Positions 34,105 through 43,904 of a stretch of 64,000 nt of DNA are shown one piece after another. Where the stretch lies: NCBI RefSeq assembly GCF_009834875.1, contig NZ_WVHT01000008.1:1-64000 (forward strand). The letters are read 5' to 3'. The stretch comes from Hufsiella arboris (GTDB taxonomy: Bacteria; Bacteroidota; Bacteroidia; Sphingobacteriales; Sphingobacteriaceae). Both the position numbers and the translations under genes were made by a program. Each line of letters starts with the position of its first letter. Within the stretch, counting starts at the first letter, position 1. A model generated the notes under the pieces. The model was not told the DNA's origin and searched no databases. It saw only the letters and a program-made list of their open reading frames with translations.

Positions 34105-37100
34105 TTACAATCCTACGTTTAAGCCAACCATAAAAGTTGTTGGTTTGGGATAGTCAAAAAATGTTTGCCCCTGAGAAAAAGCCTGATCATAGGTAGTTAC
34201 TTCAGGGTCATTTCCCGTGAAGTTGGTAACAAGGAAAAAATTCTGCGCTGAAGCATACAATCTTAAACGGCTTAAGTGCATTTTTTGAGTAATGGATGTT
34301 GGAAATGTATAACCTAAAAGAATGTTTTTTCCTCTGAGAAATGACCCGTCTTCAACCCAGTGACTATCAACATTCGTCACATATCCCGCTCTTGTATCCC
34401 TGATTGCAGCAATAGGAGTGTTTTGATTTTCAGGTGTCCAGGCATTTAATACGGTATTAAAACTGTTGGCGATACTTACACGGTCTTCGCCGGAGTGCCT
34501 GGTTTGGTTTAACAGGTCATTTCCGTAAGAGTATTGAAGCTCCAATGTAAAGTCGACGTTTTTATACCTTAAGCTATTCAGGAATGACCCGTAGCCTTTT
34601 GGTGTATTGTTGCCGATGACCACCCTGTCAGCGTCATTAATCGCATAGTCGCCATTTACGTCCAGATATTTTATATCCCCGGGTAAAATTGGCTTTCCGG
34701 CACGATAGCTTGCGAACTTTGCCGCTTCTGCCGCTTCCGCGGTTCCCCATGTACCTAACCTGACCAAGCCATAGAATGATCCAAGCGGTTCTCCTTCCTG
34801 GATAATACCTGTATTACTTAAAAAGTTCGGGTTGCCACTGTAAATAGGTGCTGGAGTTGCTAAAGCCAACACCTTGCTTCTGTTCATCGAAATATTGAAC
34901 GTAGTTTTCCATGTAAAGTCTTTACTATCAATATTGATGGTATTCAAAGCAATTTCAACCCCCTTATTTTCAAGGCTGCCTACATTTTGAGTTATAACAC
35001 TGTAACCGCTTGAACGTGGTAGCGGCACATCTAATAGCATATCAGTAGTTTTACGATAGTAAATGTCACCCTCTAATGAAATCCTGTTGTTGAAGAAGCC
35101 AACTTCCAGGCCGGCATCATACTGTGTGGTTTTTTCCCACCTTAAATCGGGATTAGCAAGCCTTGATGTTCCGGTTCCGGTTACTCTGCTATTATTGAAA
35201 ATTCCGGCATAGTTGGTACCTAACAATGATAATGCTGAATAGGCTGGGATTTCTGAATTACCTGTGGCACCATAGCTTGTTCTGAGTTTAAGGTTAGAGA
35301 TTGTTTTATTACCTTTTAAAAACTCTTCATCAGAAATTCTCCAGGCGAGAGCCGCCGAAGGAAAAAATGCATATTTGTGATTTTCTCCAAATTTCGATGA
35401 ACCATCAAGTCGTCCCGTTAAGGTTATCAGATACTTGTTTTTGAACGAGTAATTAGCCCTTCCGAAATAGGAATTAAAGGCGAATTTGCTGCGATCGGAT
35501 CCCGACGGATTTTGAACACTTCCCGCACCCAGATTGTTGTCTTGAAAGTAATCGGTAGAGAAATTTTGAGAATTTGCGTTAAAGTCGAAAAGGTTAGTTT
35601 CCTGCCACGAAATTCCTAATAAACCAGTTACATTATGTTTTTCATTAAACGTTTTATTGTAGGTAAGATAGTTTTCAAGAGACCAGTAAGTTTCGCGGTT
35701 GCTTCTGACAGAGGCTGTTCCACGCTGATCAAATGAAAGGCTGTACAGCGATCGTCCAAAGTATTCATCGTTTTCCCTGCTTGTAATATTTGCCCCTAAA
35801 ACAGTTCTCATTGTGAGATCTTTAGTGAACATAATATCGGTAAAAATATTTCCAAGCGTGTTTTGAGTAATTAACTTATATTGGCTTTCTTCTAAAATAT
35901 GAACCGGGTTTGAACCGCCTTCTGCGCCGGGATAATTCACATTATCAGCCCAGGCTCCATTCGGATACTTTACAGGTAAGAAAGGGAAAGCTTCTGTGAT
36001 CATCCGTACAGAGTTCAGTGCGCCGGTTCTGGTATCTCCAATGTTTTCATCCTGATTATTATAACTCAGGTCACCGCCCACTTTTAACCAATCTTTTATC
36101 TGGCTGTCAAAGGTAAACCTGCCGGAATACCTTTTCATATAGGTGTTTTTTAAAAGGCCGTTATCGTCACGGTAGCCTGCAAATATTCCATAGCTGCTTT
36201 TGTCATTGCCATTGGTGAAACTTAACTGATGGTTTTGCGACAACTTACTCTGTGTTGCCTCCTCCATCCAATCGGTGTTATAAAGCGGGTTGCCATTAGA
36301 ATCAAATAGCAGCGGCAGGCGTTTCCTTTTTTCCCGCGGATCTTCTACCGCTGAATAATTCCCGGCTGCCCATCCTTGCGGGTCATAAACCTTTATGTTA
36401 TCGTAGGCCAGGTTCTCGGTAGCAATATATTGGTTTGCATCAAGCATTTCAACTCGGTTAGGGCCGATTATATTGGTGCTGAATTGATTGTCATAGGTAA
36501 CTTTCCCGCCACTGGTCGACCCTCTTTTTGTAGTCACTAAAATTACTCCATTAGCTCCGCGTGCGCCATAAATCGCAGTAGCGGAAGCATCCTTCAAAAC
36601 CTCTACTGATTCAATGTCGCTTGGATTGATGTAATCGATAGCGTTTGATCGTTGAGTCTGCGTGCCAACCGGCAGAATTACACCATCAACAACGTACAAT
36701 GGATTATTGGAAGTATTGATCGAACTAAAGCCACGGATGCGGACATTAGTTTGGCCACCTGGTCTTCCAGAGTTGGTGTTCACCTGCACGCCGGTCACAC
36801 GGCCTGCCAACTGTTCGTTTAGGGAGCTTGCAGGCCGTTCCTGTAACTGGGTAGATTTTACCGAACCGATGGCGCCGGTTAGATCCGATTTCTTTTGTGT
36901 ACCGTAACCGATAACTACTACTTCATTCAGGGACTGGGTGCTTTCGAGCATTTTGACATTAAGCGTAGTGCGATTGTTCAAAGGCACTTCCTGAGTGACA
37001 AAACCGACGTAAGTGAATACCAAAGTGCCGTCGCCGGAAGGTACGCTTATTGAGTAATTACCCCGTATATCAGTACTGGCACCGGCGTTCGACCCTTTCA

Positions 37101-37575
37101 GCTTGACACTGACACCGGCTAATGGTTCGCCCTTACCATCGGTAACCTGGCCGCGGACATTGGCCTGCTGCTGTTCTTCGAGCGGCAAAGATGTAATCGA
37201 TTCAGTATATAGGTTATTTTTGCTCAGAACGATGCGTTCGTTCATCACTTCATAGTTAATGCCGTTGGGGATAAGTATTTTGTCTAAAACATTTTTTAAT
37301 TTTTCGCCAACGGCTTCACATGAAACCGTATTGCCGGTTTTTATAACACTTTTACTATAGACGAATTTAATGTCCTTGTTTTTTTCAAGGCTTTTTAACG
37401 TACTCTCAAGGCTGCCGTTCTCTACCGAGATATTGACCACCTTGTTTAACACGTTCTGCGCCTTTCCGTTATTAGCATAACTTACGCCGGTAACTATGCA
37501 TGCTAAAAACAACTGGCTAAATGTGAATTTCATAATGACACTCCAGTTAAACTGAGTTTTTAAACATAATTTCAT
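34105..37575 (-). CDS. SusC/RagA TonB-dependent receptor with STN domain (FecI/FecR linked)
   Basis: Start set at ATG 37575 (MKLCLKTQF, 1156 aa); an in-frame TTG lies at 37611. After a signal region come an STN signalling domain (about 50-125), a carboxypeptidase-regulatory-like domain (VRGQVTDGKGEPLAGVSVKL), a TonB box/plug (SLNEVVVIGYGTQ) and a 22-strand barrel ending in FMVGLNVGL. The STN domain talks to FecR in the periplasm, so this transporter is autoregulated through the FecI/FecR pair upstream. Confidence 0.93.
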   Translation of the reverse strand: MKLCLKTQFNWSVIMKFTFSQLFLACIVTGVSYANNGKAQNVLNKVVNISVENGSLESTLKSLEKNKDIKFVYSKSVIKTGNTVSCEAVGEKLKNVLDKILIPNGINYEVMNERIVLSKNNLYTESITSLPLEEQQQANVRGQVTDGKGEPLAGVSVKLKGSNAGASTDIRGNYSISVPSGDGTLVFTYVGFVTQEVPLNNRTTLNVKMLESTQSLNEVVVIGYGTQKKSDLTGAIGSVKSTQLQERPASSLNEQLAGRVTGVQVNTNSGRPGGQTNVRIRGFSSINTSNNPLYVVDGVILPVGTQTQRSNAIDYINPSDIESVEVLKDASATAIYGARGANGVILVTTKRGSTSGGKVTYDNQFSTNIIGPNRVEMLDANQYIATENLAYDNIKVYDPQGWAAGNYSAVEDPREKRKRLPLLFDSNGNPLYNTDWMEEATQSKLSQNHQLSFTNGNDKSSYGIFAGYRDDNGLLKNTYMKRYSGRFTFDSQIKDWLKVGGDLSYNNQDENIGDTRTGALNSVRMITEAFPFLPVKYPNGAWADNVNYPGAEGGSNPVHILEESQYKLITQNTLGNIFTDIMFTKDLTMRTVLGANITSRENDEYFGRSLYSLSFDQRGTASVRSNRETYWSLENYLTYNKTFNEKHNVTGLLGISWQETNLFDFNANSQNFSTDYFQDNNLGAGSVQNPSGSDRSKFAFNSYFGRANYSFKNKYLITLTGRLDGSSKFGENHKYAFFPSAALAWRISDEEFLKGNKTISNLKLRTSYGATGNSEIPAYSALSLLGTNYAGIFNNSRVTGTGTSRLANPDLRWEKTTQYDAGLEVGFFNNRISLEGDIYYRKTTDMLLDVPLPRSSGYSVITQNVGSLENKGVEIALNTINIDSKDFTWKTTFNISMNRSKVLALATPAPIYSGNPNFLSNTGIIQEGEPLGSFYGLVRLGTWGTAEAAEAAKFASYRAGKPILPGDIKYLDVNGDYAINDADRVVIGNNTPKGYGSFLNSLRYKNVDFTLELQYSYGNDLLNQTRHSGEDRVSIANSFNTVLNAWTPENQNTPIAAIRDTRAGYVTNVDSHWVEDGSFLRGKNILLGYTFPTSITQKMHLSRLRLYASAQNFFLVTNFTGNDPEVTTYDQAFSQGQTFFDYPKPTTFMVGLNVGL

Positions 37576-37659
37576 ACATTCGTTAGTTTTATTTTGTAAA
37601 AAAATAGACAATAGAAACCCCTTGCTACTTTGAGCGGTGCATTGGGGTTTTGAGAAATT

Positions 37660-37688
37660 GCCGGTAAGTGGTGACTACACTTCCCGGC
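37660..37688. terminator. Hairpin between fecR-like and susC genes
   Basis: GCCGG (37660-37664) pairs with CCGGC (37684-37688), with inner AGTG/CACT, and is followed by seven T on the plus strand. For minus-strand transcription it lies past the FecR stop (37745); the T-run is on the opposite side, so termination there would be weak. Confidence 0.4.
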
Positions 37689-37744
37689 TTTTTTTGTTAG
37701 GTCCTATTTACTTCATTAGCGATTTATTTTTAGGTGATTATTGG

Positions 37745-38728
37745 TTAATTATTTCGTTTAAGTATAATTTGGCCTTCATTGATCTCATAATTGATACTGA
37801 GTGATTTTTCCAGCATTTCCAGGATCTCGGGTAAACTTTGATCGGTGAAATCGGCTTTTAAAAGATAACTTTTCAGTACGTCATCATTTATCTCTATGGA
37901 GGAACCGAATTTTTTATTCAGGATCGCAATGACATCGCTTAGTGCAACATCATCAAAAGACAAGGTGGTTTTTCTCCAGATTTTCATTGGAGATGCGGCC
38001 GGTTCCCTTTCTGTTTTTAAATAGTTAGTTTGAGGATTGTATACGATTTTCTCTTCCGGAAGTAACAGAATTTTTGAATTATTTTTTCCAGGAATCTCCA
38101 CCGAAACTTTTCCCGTAACCACAGAAACCTCCGAGCGGTGATTCGGTAAGGTCCTGATACGGAAGCTGGTACCAAGCACTTTTGTGATAAGATTTTCACT
38201 TCGTATAACAAAGGGGTGTTTTGCGTCTTTAGTAACTTCAAAAAATGCATCGCCTTTTAATGATACTTTGCGGTAATTTCCGGTAAAGCTCTTTGGGATC
38301 GTTAAGCTGCTTTCCGGATTTAGCCAAACGGAGCTGCCGTCGGAAAGTGACTGACGTTTAATTGTTTTTGTCTTATTTATAAATGTTAGCTTATCTGTTG
38401 CGAGTGCAGCAACGGGTTGGTCAGATGGTCTGAAAAAATAAATCGCTCCCACAATCAAAAAGACGGCAGCTGCAGACGACGCGAGATATACCAGGCTTCG
38501 TAAGTCGCCAAGCCTTTTTCGTTCCGATCGCGGTAAATCGCAATTTTCTTTTACCTGGTTAAAGATTCTTTGTTTCAGCAGGTCTCTTTCCTCCAACGAA
38601 AGGTTCGGCAGCGGATCATCAGCCTGATTTTGCCGTTCAAACCATGCATAAAGCTGTTCGCGCTCTTCGTTCGAACAATCGCCCCGTAAATACTTTTTAA
38701 TTAGTTGATGGTAGCGGTCACTGCTCAT
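37745..38728 (-). CDS. FecR-family anti-sigma factor
   Basis: The 327-aa protein has an N-terminal anti-sigma region (1-80), one membrane segment (about 82-104, VYLASSAAAVFLIVGAIYFF) and the periplasmic FecR domain (FINKTKTIKRQSLSDGSSVW, LNPESSLTIPKSF) plus the C-terminal DUF4974 region (LSDVIAILNKKFGSSIEIND). It holds the FecI-type sigma factor until SusC/STN signals. It lies 83 bp after the sigma factor gene. Confidence 0.93.
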   Translation of the reverse strand: MSSDRYHQLIKKYLRGDCSNEEREQLYAWFERQNQADDPLPNLSLEERDLLKQRIFNQVKENCDLPRSERKRLGDLRSLVYLASSAAAVFLIVGAIYFFRPSDQPVAALATDKLTFINKTKTIKRQSLSDGSSVWLNPESSLTIPKSFTGNYRKVSLKGDAFFEVTKDAKHPFVIRSENLITKVLGTSFRIRTLPNHRSEVSVVTGKVSVEIPGKNNSKILLLPEEKIVYNPQTNYLKTEREPAASPMKIWRKTTLSFDDVALSDVIAILNKKFGSSIEINDDVLKSYLLKADFTDQSLPEILEMLEKSLSINYEINEGQIILKRNN

Positions 38729-38811
38729 AGGCCTGCGGTTATATGCCTATAGTCAGTTGAAAAACTCAGAACCCTTGCCCGTCAAAAAAATATTATCGCC
38801 AATTACCAATT

Positions 38812-39399
38812 TTAAAACAATGCACTCACGAATAATGGTGCCAGCATAAAAAACTGATTCAGACTGAGCCGGAGCCTTTTGAGTGCTTTGGTTAAATGCC
38901 CTTCAACCGTTTTTTCAGAAATTCCCATTTCTGAAGCGATTTCCTTTGTGGTTTTAAACTCATTTCGGCTTAGTTGGTACACAGCCCGGCATTTTACCGG
39001 AAGAAGGCCTATCTGCTTGTCAATAGTTTCTGCCAGATCATTTAGTGATATAACATCTTCCGTCGAGTTGTCAATATCGGTATGTAAATACTCGTAGGCT
39101 TCAACGTAATTTTTTCTGACGTATTTTTTCTGATAGTAATTAAACACACGATAGCGTATGCAAGAGTATATATAGCCGGGAAAGCTTGTGTTGATCTGCA
39201 GCGTTCTTCTGTTCAGCCATAAACTGGTGAAAAAATCCTGGACGATCTCTTCTGCGGTTTCTTTTGACGCCGTTTTTCTGAAAGCCAGTGAATAGGCATT
39301 TGCCCAATAGCGATTATATAACTCTTCGAATGCCTTGCAGTTATCCGCTGATAAAAATGCAATAAGCGCTTCATCAGATGATTTATAAAGATCACTCAT
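38812..39399 (-). CDS. ECF RNA polymerase sigma factor (FecI-like)
   Basis: The 195-aa protein has sigma region 2 (about 18-85; FEELYNRYWANAYSLAFRKT) and region 4 (about 130-180; SRNEFKTTKEIASEMGIS, EKTVEGHLTKALKRLR). It drives the SusC/SusD genes in the same cluster; the order sigma, FecR, SusC, SusD is the classic arrangement. Confidence 0.93.
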   Translation of the reverse strand: MSDLYKSSDEALIAFLSADNCKAFEELYNRYWANAYSLAFRKTASKETAEEIVQDFFTSLWLNRRTLQINTSFPGYIYSCIRYRVFNYYQKKYVRKNYVEAYEYLHTDIDNSTEDVISLNDLAETIDKQIGLLPVKCRAVYQLSRNEFKTTKEIASEMGISEKTVEGHLTKALKRLRLSLNQFFMLAPLFVSALF

Positions 39400-39570
39400 C
39401 TAATATTTTGTTTTTTTAGGTATAGTATTAACAGTTATCAAAGCAAGTGTTACCTGATAAAGGTTATAATTGGATATGCTAAAATTAGTAAAATTTATAA
39501 ATGCCTTTAAAATTTATATTTGATTAAATAATATTTCCGGCGTACCTAGGACGTATAAAGTCCGAAAAAT

Positions 39571-39618
39571 CTGAATAAAAAAAGCGGAGAACGATAATTC
39601 TCCGCTTTTTTTATTCAG
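39571..39618. terminator. Long perfect palindrome, bidirectional terminator
   Basis: A 21-bp perfect inverted repeat (39571-39591 with 39598-39618; core AAAAAGCGGAGAA/TTCTCCGCTTTTT) around a 6-nt loop, with A and T runs on both sides. It separates the sigma-factor promoter region from the end of the nan operon. Confidence 0.8.
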
Positions 39619-39656
39619 TTCAAAGTGGCTGCTTTTTTATTAAGCAAGCATAACTA

Positions 39657-40607
39657 TCACACTCTTTCCAGCATCAGGGGATAGGTTTTTCCTGAATTCC
39701 ACTGCGGTACGTAAAGATTTTCATCTTTATCAACACATATATCATGTGGATGGAAAAATGTTTTACAATCCTGCTTTTGAGGCTGCAATTGTCCGTTAAC
39801 GTAGGTTGGATGCGTGGCTCCCGGTGAAGAAACGACCTTATCATTTTTATCGATCAGAGTGATATAACCCGAACCCATATTTTGATTGTCGCCGGAGCGA
39901 AAAACGGCTCCGTAAACGTTTTCTCCCTGTACCACAGGCCGGCAGATAAACGAGCCCGGAAGGTGAATAGTGGTCAGATAACTCCCATCCATCGTAAAGC
40001 GTTTAAGGGCATTATGGTTCCGCGACGTTATAAGTAAAGTTGGCTCGTCAAACCTGTTATCTATTGCAATGCCATGTACGCAGTCAAATTGGGCGTCACC
40101 GTTTCCTTTGCCGCCCCAATGGCGGATATAATTGCCCATACTGTCGTACTGAATAACAAATTGATGGCCGTATCCATCTGTTACATAGATATCACCGTTA
40201 GGAGAAACTGCCGTTTCGGTTGGCTTATATTCGCCGGCTGATTTATATTGACTTATTTCCTTCGGATAATCCAATATCATCAACTCTTTGCCGTCAAGCG
40301 TAGTTTTAATTACCTGGTGTCTTTCTGTATCGGTAATATACAGGAACTCCTCACTATTTTCATTGCTCAGCGTAAGGCCGTGGGCGCCCGGATAGTTTGT
40401 TCCCCAACTGTTTTTAACCTTGCCATCCTTAGTATATATCAGTACGTTGTTTCTGGTCTCGTTGGTTAAAAGATAGAGCAATCCACTCTTGTCCATTACC
40501 ATTTCGTGGCAGTCTTTTACAGGGTATTTGTCCGGATCCTGGTTTCCCCAGCCTGCATTGACCCGGTACCTGAAATTATTATGGCCGATTAAATTGTTGT
40601 TTTGCAT
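39657..40607 (-). CDS. NHL-repeat (six-bladed beta-propeller) protein
   Basis: The 316-aa protein lacks a signal peptide and has propeller repeats such as DKSGLLYLLTNETRNNVLIY, EEFLYITDTERHQVIKTTLD and NGDIYVTDGYGHQFVIQYDS (each about 45 residues). Related proteins include peptidyl-amidoglycolate lyase-like propellers and lactonase-like enzymes. Last gene of the nan SusC operon, 33 bp after nanA. A sugar-acid lactonase-like role would fit but is not shown. Confidence 0.75.
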   Translation of the reverse strand: MQNNNLIGHNNFRYRVNAGWGNQDPDKYPVKDCHEMVMDKSGLLYLLTNETRNNVLIYTKDGKVKNSWGTNYPGAHGLTLSNENSEEFLYITDTERHQVIKTTLDGKELMILDYPKEISQYKSAGEYKPTETAVSPNGDIYVTDGYGHQFVIQYDSMGNYIRHWGGKGNGDAQFDCVHGIAIDNRFDEPTLLITSRNHNALKRFTMDGSYLTTIHLPGSFICRPVVQGENVYGAVFRSGDNQNMGSGYITLIDKNDKVVSSPGATHPTYVNGQLQPQKQDCKTFFHPHDICVDKDENLYVPQWNSGKTYPLMLERV

Positions 40608-40640
40608 TTGCAGGTGAAGTTAGTGAAAAGTTGTAGCAGC

Positions 40641-41576
40641 TTAATTTGCGATAACGGTTTTTACTTGTGTATGATCCTGTAATAATTTGAAAAAACCTAC
40701 CCGTTCAAGATCTGCTTGAAGATTAGCATATGCATCATCAGAAAGAGGGGCAAGCGGTAATCTTGGATTTCCCATGTCAACTCCAAGCATTTTCATTATA
40801 GCTCGTTGTGCCGCAATTGAAGGATGTTTAACAATACACCTGATAAAATCGACCACCTTCAGCTGCAATTTACCCGCTTCGTCAAGTTTACCTGCACGGT
40901 ATAACTCAATGATGCGGAGGTATACCGGCGCTGCAAATGTATAGGTGCTGCCGATAGCTCCGACTGCACCCACAGCCAACGCGGGCAGCAACATTTCATC
41001 ATAACCAAACAGCACTTCGAATCTGCCATTTTTATAATTGAGGCATGCCTGGTATTCGTGAAGGGTCGCAGCGGTATATTTAATACCCGCCAGGTTTGGA
41101 ATGCTTTGCTCTCCCAATGCTAAGAACTCCACCATGTCCATGCCTACGCCGGTTAAAGCAGGCATATGGTAGTAGTAGAATGGAAGTGTTGGAGCGGCGG
41201 ATGCAATTTCGGCCATACAATCAACCAGGTTTTGCACCGATACCGGCTTAAAGTAGAAAGCAGCAACTGACGAAAAAGCATCCGCACCAATTTTTGCTGC
41301 ATGAGCGGCCAGTTTTTTAGATTCTTCGATAGAGGTATGGCCAACATGCACCAAGACCAATATGCGTTTTTGTACCGCATTTACATACGCTTCTGCGACA
41401 GCCATGCGTTCTTCTACCGTCATGTTAGGACCTTCGCCATTCGTGCCACAGATATAAACGCCTGAGACTCCGTCTGCTACCAGTTTATCAACAAGCGCCG
41501 GTATTATATCTGTATTTAGCGATCCATCTTTGTGATAGGCGGCAAATGTAGCGGCAACTATTCCCTGAATTGTCAT
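40641..41576 (-). CDS. nanA: N-acetylneuraminate lyase
   Basis: This aldolase cleaves N-acetylneuraminate to N-acetylmannosamine and pyruvate in the cytoplasm. The 311-aa protein has the lyase-type signature YYHMPALTGVG (Tyr that interacts with the substrate), the Schiff-base Lys in LAGIKYT (near residue 165), GTNGEGPNM and AIGSTYTF. These resemble human NPL and bacterial NanA rather than DapA. It lies in the PhyH-nanA-NHL part of the SusC operon. A second, different DHDPS-family gene is at 53289-54236. Confidence 0.88.
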   Translation of the reverse strand: MTIQGIVAATFAAYHKDGSLNTDIIPALVDKLVADGVSGVYICGTNGEGPNMTVEERMAVAEAYVNAVQKRILVLVHVGHTSIEESKKLAAHAAKIGADAFSSVAAFYFKPVSVQNLVDCMAEIASAAPTLPFYYYHMPALTGVGMDMVEFLALGEQSIPNLAGIKYTAATLHEYQACLNYKNGRFEVLFGYDEMLLPALAVGAVGAIGSTYTFAAPVYLRIIELYRAGKLDEAGKLQLKVVDFIRCIVKHPSIAAQRAIMKMLGVDMGNPRLPLAPLSDDAYANLQADLERVGFFKLLQDHTQVKTVIAN

Positions 41577-41645
41577 GTATAAAATTTAGATTGTATATAG
41601 TAATTTCTGTTCGATACGGTGTTATGCCGTATATTTTCGTCGTTA

Positions 41646-42425
41646 TTAAATAGTTGCTTCAAATGTTCTTACTTCGTCAAAACGCGTATTTCCACTAACC
41701 AGTCTTCCTAAGCGCGGTTTGCCGTTATTGTAAACTTCGATGGCGTCTGCATCTGCATATCTTAAAAAGAGTATACGTCGGTCACGGTCAGTTGAATAAT
41801 TACCATCAGATTTATGAAGCATCCAGCAGTTAAATATCAAAGAGTCGCCGGCCTTCATTTCCATCGGAACGGCAAGGCTGTCATCGGCGTCTACCACTAT
41901 TTCTGATTGACTCTTTTTTTGCGCCTCATCCTGTTCCACGCGAATTTGCCCCTGCTTATGGCTACCCGGGATCAACCATAGGCAGCCATTGCCACGGTCG
42001 GTATCGTCCAGAGCTGTAAGCGTCGTAAGTGCATTGTATGGTTCCAATTCTCCATAGCCATTATCCTGGTGCCAGCCGAAGGGTTTGGTATTTCCCTTCA
42101 TTTTAAAGGTTAGCTGCGATGTTGCACCTTTTACATTTGGTCCGATAAGTTGATTGGCGACACCAATTAAAGGCCCTTCAAAATAATAGTCGCGTACGGT
42201 GGGTGCCTGGTGATGAATATTAACCAACAGAGAATTCTGCAGCCAGCTTTTATTGGGATCAAATCCTTCCTTTTCTTTCTCCCAGGCTGCCATACATTCC
42301 TTTCTCATCTGGTCTATACCTTCCTGTTTCAAAATTCCTTTGATAATCAGAAAGCCGTTTTCGTTGTATGACGCTAGTTCCTCTTTTGTGAGTTTTCTAT
42401 AGTTAAACAAATCGTCCTTTTTCAT
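41646..42425 (-). CDS. Phytanoyl-CoA dioxygenase (PhyH)-family protein
   Basis: The 259-aa cytoplasmic protein has the Fe(II)/2-oxoglutarate site: HQDNGYGELEPYNALTTLTA (HxD, near residue 119) and the distal His in NCWMLHKSDGNYS with the 2-OG-binding Arg in RRILFLRY. PhyH enzymes hydroxylate small molecules. It lies 20 bp from SusD and 69 bp from nanA, so it is cotranscribed with the sialic acid genes, which is unusual. The substrate could be a sialic acid or its breakdown product (inference). Confidence 0.85.
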   Translation of the reverse strand: MKKDDLFNYRKLTKEELASYNENGFLIIKGILKQEGIDQMRKECMAAWEKEKEGFDPNKSWLQNSLLVNIHHQAPTVRDYYFEGPLIGVANQLIGPNVKGATSQLTFKMKGNTKPFGWHQDNGYGELEPYNALTTLTALDDTDRGNGCLWLIPGSHKQGQIRVEQDEAQKKSQSEIVVDADDSLAVPMEMKAGDSLIFNCWMLHKSDGNYSTDRDRRILFLRYADADAIEVYNNGKPRLGRLVSGNTRFDEVRTFEATI

Positions 42426-42445
42426 GTGTATTTTGATGTTTGTAA

Positions 42446-43891
42446 TTAATAACCAGGTGTTTGTGTAAGGTTTTTATTTGCTGCGAGCACGGTTGCTGAT
42501 AGCGGCCAGAACAAAGGCGTTGTTTTACCCACTAAGTTAGGTACATAAGTATAAGCGTTGATGGTTCCGCCAAAATGGAAGCGTACAATATCATACCAGC
42601 GTTTGTTTTCAAAAAACATCTCGCGACCTCTTTCATCGAAAATGGCACGTTCAAGAGTGGCTTTATCGGTGTTGCCGGCGTAATTGCCATTTCCTGCTCT
42701 TACACGTACTTTGTTTAAGTATTCAATGGCTTTACCGGTATTACTAATGGCAGCATAGGCTTCAGCTTCAATCAGGTAAATATCAGCCAGGCGCCACATA
42801 ATTATATCGTTGTCTGATATCCTGTCGTCAGTGTATTTATTACCAGGAAGTTTGATAGCCCAGTAGTGTTTTGGAGTTGTGCCCTGGCGTTCCGTGATAA
42901 ATGTATATGGTTTACGTTTGTCATTTGGCAATCCGCTAAACAACTGGCGGCTCTTCAGACTTACCTCGTAGCCGCTCTGGCCGTTAACTGATGTTAACGT
43001 ATAAGGAATGCTGTCGAGGTTTGAAGCAGCCTGCACGGTTTGGTAAAAAGGCAAAGCGTTTAAAGCATAGTTAGCTCCTGTCTCGTCGCGCTGATAGTAG
43101 GCTGACATAATAACTTCAGCATTGGCACGCGTGGTGGTCACATCTTTAAAATTTGTTAACAAACTTACACCGGTGGCTTCAACGGCCGCTGCTGCAGTGA
43201 TTGCATCATTGTAATCAGCAGCACCGCTTTCGGTCACTTTAGCGCTCCATAATTTCGCTTCAGCTTTGAGGGCCTGGGCAGCGCCGTAAGAAAAGCGGTA
43301 TTTATTGGCATACGTTTTCTCGGGAAATAAAGAGGTTGCTTGATCCAGGTCGGCAAATATCTGCTTTAATACGTCAGCAGCCTTGGAGCGTGGCAGCAAA
43401 GGGACGTTGTCATCGTTAACGGCAGTTAGCATTAACGGTGTATCTCCTACAACGCGCACCAGGAAGAAGTAAGTATAAGCTCGCTGGCAAAGTGTTTCAG
43501 CTTTTAACCTGTTTTTTGTTGCCGGATTTGAGAAATTAAAGGGTTCTATCTTGTCTAGTAGCAAATTACAGCTGCCAATAGCTTTATACTGCCCGTTATA
43601 ATTGATGGTGCCGGTTGTGTTTGACAATATTTGCGACCATGCAGTGCTCAAACGCGAATTGGGGCCCTGTATTAATTCCTCGCTGCGTTCAGTGCCATAA
43701 GTAATAGAATTAGCAAAGGCGCGGATAGATGTGTAATTTCCTATAACAAAGGGTTCGAAATCACCCTCATTTTTAAAATATACCTGGCCGGTAATTTGCG
43801 ATTGCGGAGTAACATCCAATAGCTTTTGACAGCCTGTAAGGCTTGCCAGTATCAAAGCTGCTATAGTTGTTGCTTTATGTATCTTTTTCAT
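42446..43891 (-). CDS. SusD-family lipoprotein of the sialic acid locus
   Basis: The 481-aa protein has a lipobox (LASLTGCQK, Cys about 21), VTPQSQITGQVYFKNEGDFE, TPR-like helices (LCQRAYTYFFLVRVVGDTPL) and the typical FDERGREMFFENKRWYDIVR and FWPLSATVLAANKNLTQTPGY end. It follows its SusC by 13 bp. By position it corresponds to NanU, the sialic acid binding SusD homologue of Bacteroidota nan loci; that equivalence is by context. Confidence 0.9.
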   Translation of the reverse strand: MKKIHKATTIAALILASLTGCQKLLDVTPQSQITGQVYFKNEGDFEPFVIGNYTSIRAFANSITYGTERSEELIQGPNSRLSTAWSQILSNTTGTINYNGQYKAIGSCNLLLDKIEPFNFSNPATKNRLKAETLCQRAYTYFFLVRVVGDTPLMLTAVNDDNVPLLPRSKAADVLKQIFADLDQATSLFPEKTYANKYRFSYGAAQALKAEAKLWSAKVTESGAADYNDAITAAAAVEATGVSLLTNFKDVTTTRANAEVIMSAYYQRDETGANYALNALPFYQTVQAASNLDSIPYTLTSVNGQSGYEVSLKSRQLFSGLPNDKRKPYTFITERQGTTPKHYWAIKLPGNKYTDDRISDNDIIMWRLADIYLIEAEAYAAISNTGKAIEYLNKVRVRAGNGNYAGNTDKATLERAIFDERGREMFFENKRWYDIVRFHFGGTINAYTYVPNLVGKTTPLFWPLSATVLAANKNLTQTPGY

Positions 43892-43904
43892 GTTTTTTAA
43901 AATT

